NCBI GenBank assembly: GCA_001603955.1
Contig: LVAA01000014.1
Coordinates: 1 to 64,000 of the forward strand
Reading direction: 5' to 3'
Length of the DNA stretch: 64,000 bases
From: Syntrophobacterales bacterium Delta_02
GTDB taxonomy: Bacteria; Desulfobacterota; Syntrophorhabdia; Syntrophorhabdales; Syntrophorhabdaceae
Positions 61,572 through 64,000 of this stretch are shown here, one piece after another; the stretch's first letter is position 1, and each line of letters begins with the position of its first letter. Below the pieces are notes generated by a model that made no database searches, was not told the DNA's origin, and worked only from the letters and a program-made list of their open reading frames with translations. The position numbers and the translations under genes were made by a program.

Positions 61572-62174
61572 ATGAACAAGGTCGTTATTTCCCTTGTCGG
61601 CTTAGGTGCTCTTGTGTTCCTGGCGGGTTGCGCTGCCAGGAGCACGGTCGTGTTGCTCCCTGATCCCGATGGCAATGTGGGACAGGTGGTCGTGGCGAAC
61701 GCGCGGGGACAGCAGGTCCTGAACAAAGCGAATCAGTCGGTGACCGTGGCGGGCAGGGATGCGCAGCCCGGTGACGTGAGGACCATGACTCCCGAGGAGA
61801 TCCGCTCTGTTTTTTCGGACGCCCTGGCCGCGCGTCCGCTGCCACCGGCGCGGTTCATCCTCTATTTCCTGATGGATTCAGACGAGCTGACCCGTGAATC
61901 AAAGGCGATCGTTCCCGAGGTCCTCCATACCATCCGAAAGAGGGGTTCTGTCGACATAGTCATATCGGGTCACACGGACACGGTCGCCACGCAGGAGTAC
62001 AACTACAAGCTCGGCCTTGACCGAACGAAAGCGATCTACGACATCCTGGTGGCAAAAGGCGTAGCCGCCTCAAGCATCACCGCCACCTCGCACGGCGAAG
62101 GAAACCCTCTCGTCAAGACGGACGACAACGTTCCGGAACCGAGGAACCGAAGAGTCGAGATAGTGATAAAGTAG
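61572..62174 (+). CDS. OmpA-family lipoprotein
   Basis: 200 residues from the ATG at 61572. Lipobox LAGC at residues 17-20. C-terminal OmpA-like peptidoglycan-binding domain with ISGHTDTVATQEYNYKLGLDRTKAIYDIL (in part) near residue 135 and the final NRRVEIVIK. It should anchor to peptidoglycan. The ATG is 53 bases beyond the FecR stop; the CHASE2 gene follows 29 bases later. Confidence 0.88.
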   Translation: MNKVVISLVGLGALVFLAGCAARSTVVLLPDPDGNVGQVVVANARGQQVLNKANQSVTVAGRDAQPGDVRTMTPEEIRSVFSDALAARPLPPARFILYFLMDSDELTRESKAIVPEVLHTIRKRGSVDIVISGHTDTVATQEYNYKLGLDRTKAIYDILVAKGVAASSITATSHGEGNPLVKTDDNVPEPRNRRVEIVIK

Positions 62175-62203
62175 TCTCTGATACCGGCGCGGCAAAGTCA
62201 TCG

Positions 62204-64000
62204 ATGAGAACAAGATCGGGCAAACCTCCAGCAGACGATTTCAATGCACCCCTGTCGGGCGGTGGGTCGGGAAGCCGTAAGATCCTTGCCTGGGGGCTCC
62301 TGGCCACCCTGTTCTTCGCCGTGCTCTACATGTTCACGCCAAACCTGTTCCGGCAGATCGATCTCATGAACTACGACCTGCTTATCAGGCACCTCCCCGG
62401 CAATCACGATAGCGGCAGGGTGGTGATCGTCGATCTTGACGAAAGGACGCTCCGGCGATACGGGCAGTGGCCCTGGCCGCGATACCGGTTGGCCGGTCTG
62501 CTCGAGAGGATCGCGGCTGCGAAGCCGGCGGTCATAGGCCTCGACATGATCTTTCCCGAACCTGACAGGACATCCGCGCGAAGGGTGCTTGATGATCTCG
62601 ACACCTTCCACGGACGCAGGGTGACAACCGTCCGCCCCCCCGCGGAGCTGAGCGATAACGACCGTGTCCTGGCCGAAACGCTGTCGCGGGGAACTTTTGT
62701 CCTGGGCAACCAGTTCCATTTCGATGGCTCCGGGAACAGCGCGGAGCAATGTGTTCTGCATCCCCTGAGAGTTTCCTTTCTGCAGGGCGGTGGAATAGAG
62801 GGGGACCCGGGGATACCCGAGGGCACCGGTGTCCTGTGCAGCCTGCCGATGCTTTCGGAGAAGGCCGCCGCGACGGGGTTTCTGAATTTCAGTCCTGACG
62901 CCAACGGCACGGTGAGGCGCCTGCCGTTGCTCATCCGGTACAAGGGGAATGTCCATGCCAGCCTGGCCCTCGCCGTCGTTCTGAGGTTGGGGGGAGCGGA
63001 CAACCTTCTCCTGAAGAAGGATGGAAACAGCCTGCGGTCACTGCGTTACGGGGCAACCTCGATACCTGTCGACGAACATGGCCGGTTGCTTGTCAGGTTC
63101 CGGGGTCCGAAGAAAACCCACACTTACGTGTCGGCGGCCGATGTCATGGACGGCGGTGTTCCATCGGGCAAGCTGCAGGGAAGGGTGGTCCTTGTCGGTA
63201 CCTCGGCGGCGGGCATGGCGGAATGGCTGGCGACGCCTTTCGGGTCTACCTTTCCGGGAATAGAGGCACATGCCGCCGTGGTCGACAATCTGCTGACGGG
63301 CGATCTCATTTCCGAGCCGGCCTGGTCGAAGGGTCTTGTTCTCCTGCTCGTTGTCATTCCCGGCGCGGCCTTGACCCTGCTCTTCCGCTTCAAGGGCACC
63401 GTCTTCTGCCTTGTCGCCATGGTGCTCTTTGCTGCCGCCCTGTGGCTGACAACACAGCAGGTCTTCCTTCACGGCGGTCTGTTTGTGGGGACGACATTCC
63501 CGATCGCGTCCACCGTCTGCAGCTACGTGTTCCTTGGGGCGCTCAAACACCGTGAGCAGCAGAAACGGGCGGAATACGCGCTGAAAGAGAGCGAGGCACG
63601 CTTCCGCACCCTCTTTACGATGGCTCCCATCCCGCTTGCGAACATATCCCGGGACGGAAGGGTCCTCGAGGTGAACAACGGCCTTACACGTGTAATGGGG
63701 TATACCGTGGGTGATCTTCCCACCATGGAGCAGGCGTGGGATCTTTGCATACCCGACCCCGGGACCAGGAGCAGTCTGGCGGCGCAATGGCGCGCGGCGG
63801 TGGACGGCTCGATGACCGGCAAGCCGGGCATGGAGCCCTTCGAATGTCCGGTGCTGTGCAAGGATAAAACGTTACGCACCATGGTTGTCGCGACAGAATC
63901 GATCGGCGAAAGCATCATCGTGGCTTTTTTTGACATCACCGAGCGCAAGAAGGCGGAGGAAGACCGCCAGAGACTGGAACGCCAGTTGCTTCAGGCCCAG
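62204..64000 (+). CDS. CHASE2-PAS sensor protein (partial, runs off the right end)
   Basis: 599 codons without a stop, starting with ATG at 62204. N-terminal membrane segment (about 27-45), a periplasmic CHASE2 domain (DLDERTLRRYGQWPWPRYRLA near 78; IGLDMIFPEPD near 113), three or more membrane segments near 383-455, then a PAS domain with PAC end SIIVAFFDITERKKAEEDRQ, leading to a probable kinase or cyclase output beyond the window. Forms a FecR-OmpA-CHASE2 unit. The downstream output domain is not visible, so kinase is a guess. Confidence 0.9.
   Translation, partial: MRTRSGKPPADDFNAPLSGGGSGSRKILAWGLLATLFFAVLYMFTPNLFRQIDLMNYDLLIRHLPGNHDSGRVVIVDLDERTLRRYGQWPWPRYRLAGLLERIAAAKPAVIGLDMIFPEPDRTSARRVLDDLDTFHGRRVTTVRPPAELSDNDRVLAETLSRGTFVLGNQFHFDGSGNSAEQCVLHPLRVSFLQGGGIEGDPGIPEGTGVLCSLPMLSEKAAATGFLNFSPDANGTVRRLPLLIRYKGNVHASLALAVVLRLGGADNLLLKKDGNSLRSLRYGATSIPVDEHGRLLVRFRGPKKTHTYVSAADVMDGGVPSGKLQGRVVLVGTSAAGMAEWLATPFGSTFPGIEAHAAVVDNLLTGDLISEPAWSKGLVLLLVVIPGAALTLLFRFKGTVFCLVAMVLFAAALWLTTQQVFLHGGLFVGTTFPIASTVCSYVFLGALKHREQQKRAEYALKESEARFRTLFTMAPIPLANISRDGRVLEVNNGLTRVMGYTVGDLPTMEQAWDLCIPDPGTRSSLAAQWRAAVDGSMTGKPGMEPFECPVLCKDKTLRTMVVATESIGESIIVAFFDITERKKAEEDRQRLERQLLQAQ

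Overview
The window looks like a chromosomal segment of an anaerobic Gram-negative bacterium, probably from the former Deltaproteobacteria (Desulfobacterota, Syntrophorhabdus-like). This rests on outer-membrane and lipoprotein genes, a DUF1302/DUF1329/RND set, a beta-keto acid cleavage enzyme next to acetoacetate-CoA ligase, a GlcD-GlcF type Fe-S flavoprotein and multi-PAS kinases. The genus call is an inference; there is no rRNA and no complete tRNA gene. Base composition is mosaic: the first 6.5 kb is visibly AT-richer and the last 16 kb GC-richer than the middle.

Region 1 (1-6.5 kb) is an integrated or decaying mobile element. It holds a serine recombinase beside a long inverted repeat, two small excisionase-type HTH proteins, several small proteins, two near-identical terminator hairpins and a DUF3800 two-gene unit. 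The left-most minus-strand gene has a highly structured leader with its own promoter. In that leader two copies of a 13-base repeat can both pair with one hairpin loop, and the second copy carries the Shine-Dalgarno sequence. This is the best candidate in the window for an undescribed regulatory system.

Region 2 (6.7-13.75 kb) is a rearranged duplication. A 293-bp direct repeat flanks a broken RAYT transposase, two paralogous TetR regulators (the first apparently frameshifted at its start), an MFS transporter and a PaaK-type CoA ligase. The first repeat copy keeps the last codons of a lost second ligase. Both tetR genes share the same promoter plus operator layout.

Region 3 (13.8-39.1 kb) is a long plus-strand catabolic cluster. 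It starts with an envelope export or uptake module (YCF48-like protein, MMPL/RND pump, DUF1302 barrel, DUF1329 protein). Then come a phosphotriesterase-family hydrolase, an SDR, a 2-oxo acid dehydrogenase complex (E1 alpha, E1 beta, a lipoyl carrier, E2, E3) with its own LipB and LipA, acetoacetate-CoA ligase, a BKACE enzyme, a LuxR-type regulator, a FAD/Fe-S 2-hydroxy acid dehydrogenase, a second MFS transporter and an ABM-domain protein. A workable reading is ring opening or hydrolysis, oxidation to a beta-keto acid, cleavage to acetoacetate and an acyl-CoA, and reactivation of acetoacetate, with a separate 2-hydroxy acid to 2-oxo acid to acyl-CoA branch. The substrate cannot be read from the sequence.

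Region 4 (39.7-54 kb) holds single genes: secreted oddities (an HELSH metalloprotease-like protein, a tandem-repeat Cys-rich protein, a CVNH lectin-like protein with an out-of-frame copy of its second domain), an AbiV-type defence gene, a multi-PAS histidine kinase, a GxxExxY protein, a VanZ-like protein and a ClC channel. Region 5 (54-64 kb) has a complete carbohydrate-type ABC importer operon, an MscS channel, a WYL regulator, and a FecR, OmpA and CHASE2-PAS sensor set that runs off the right end.
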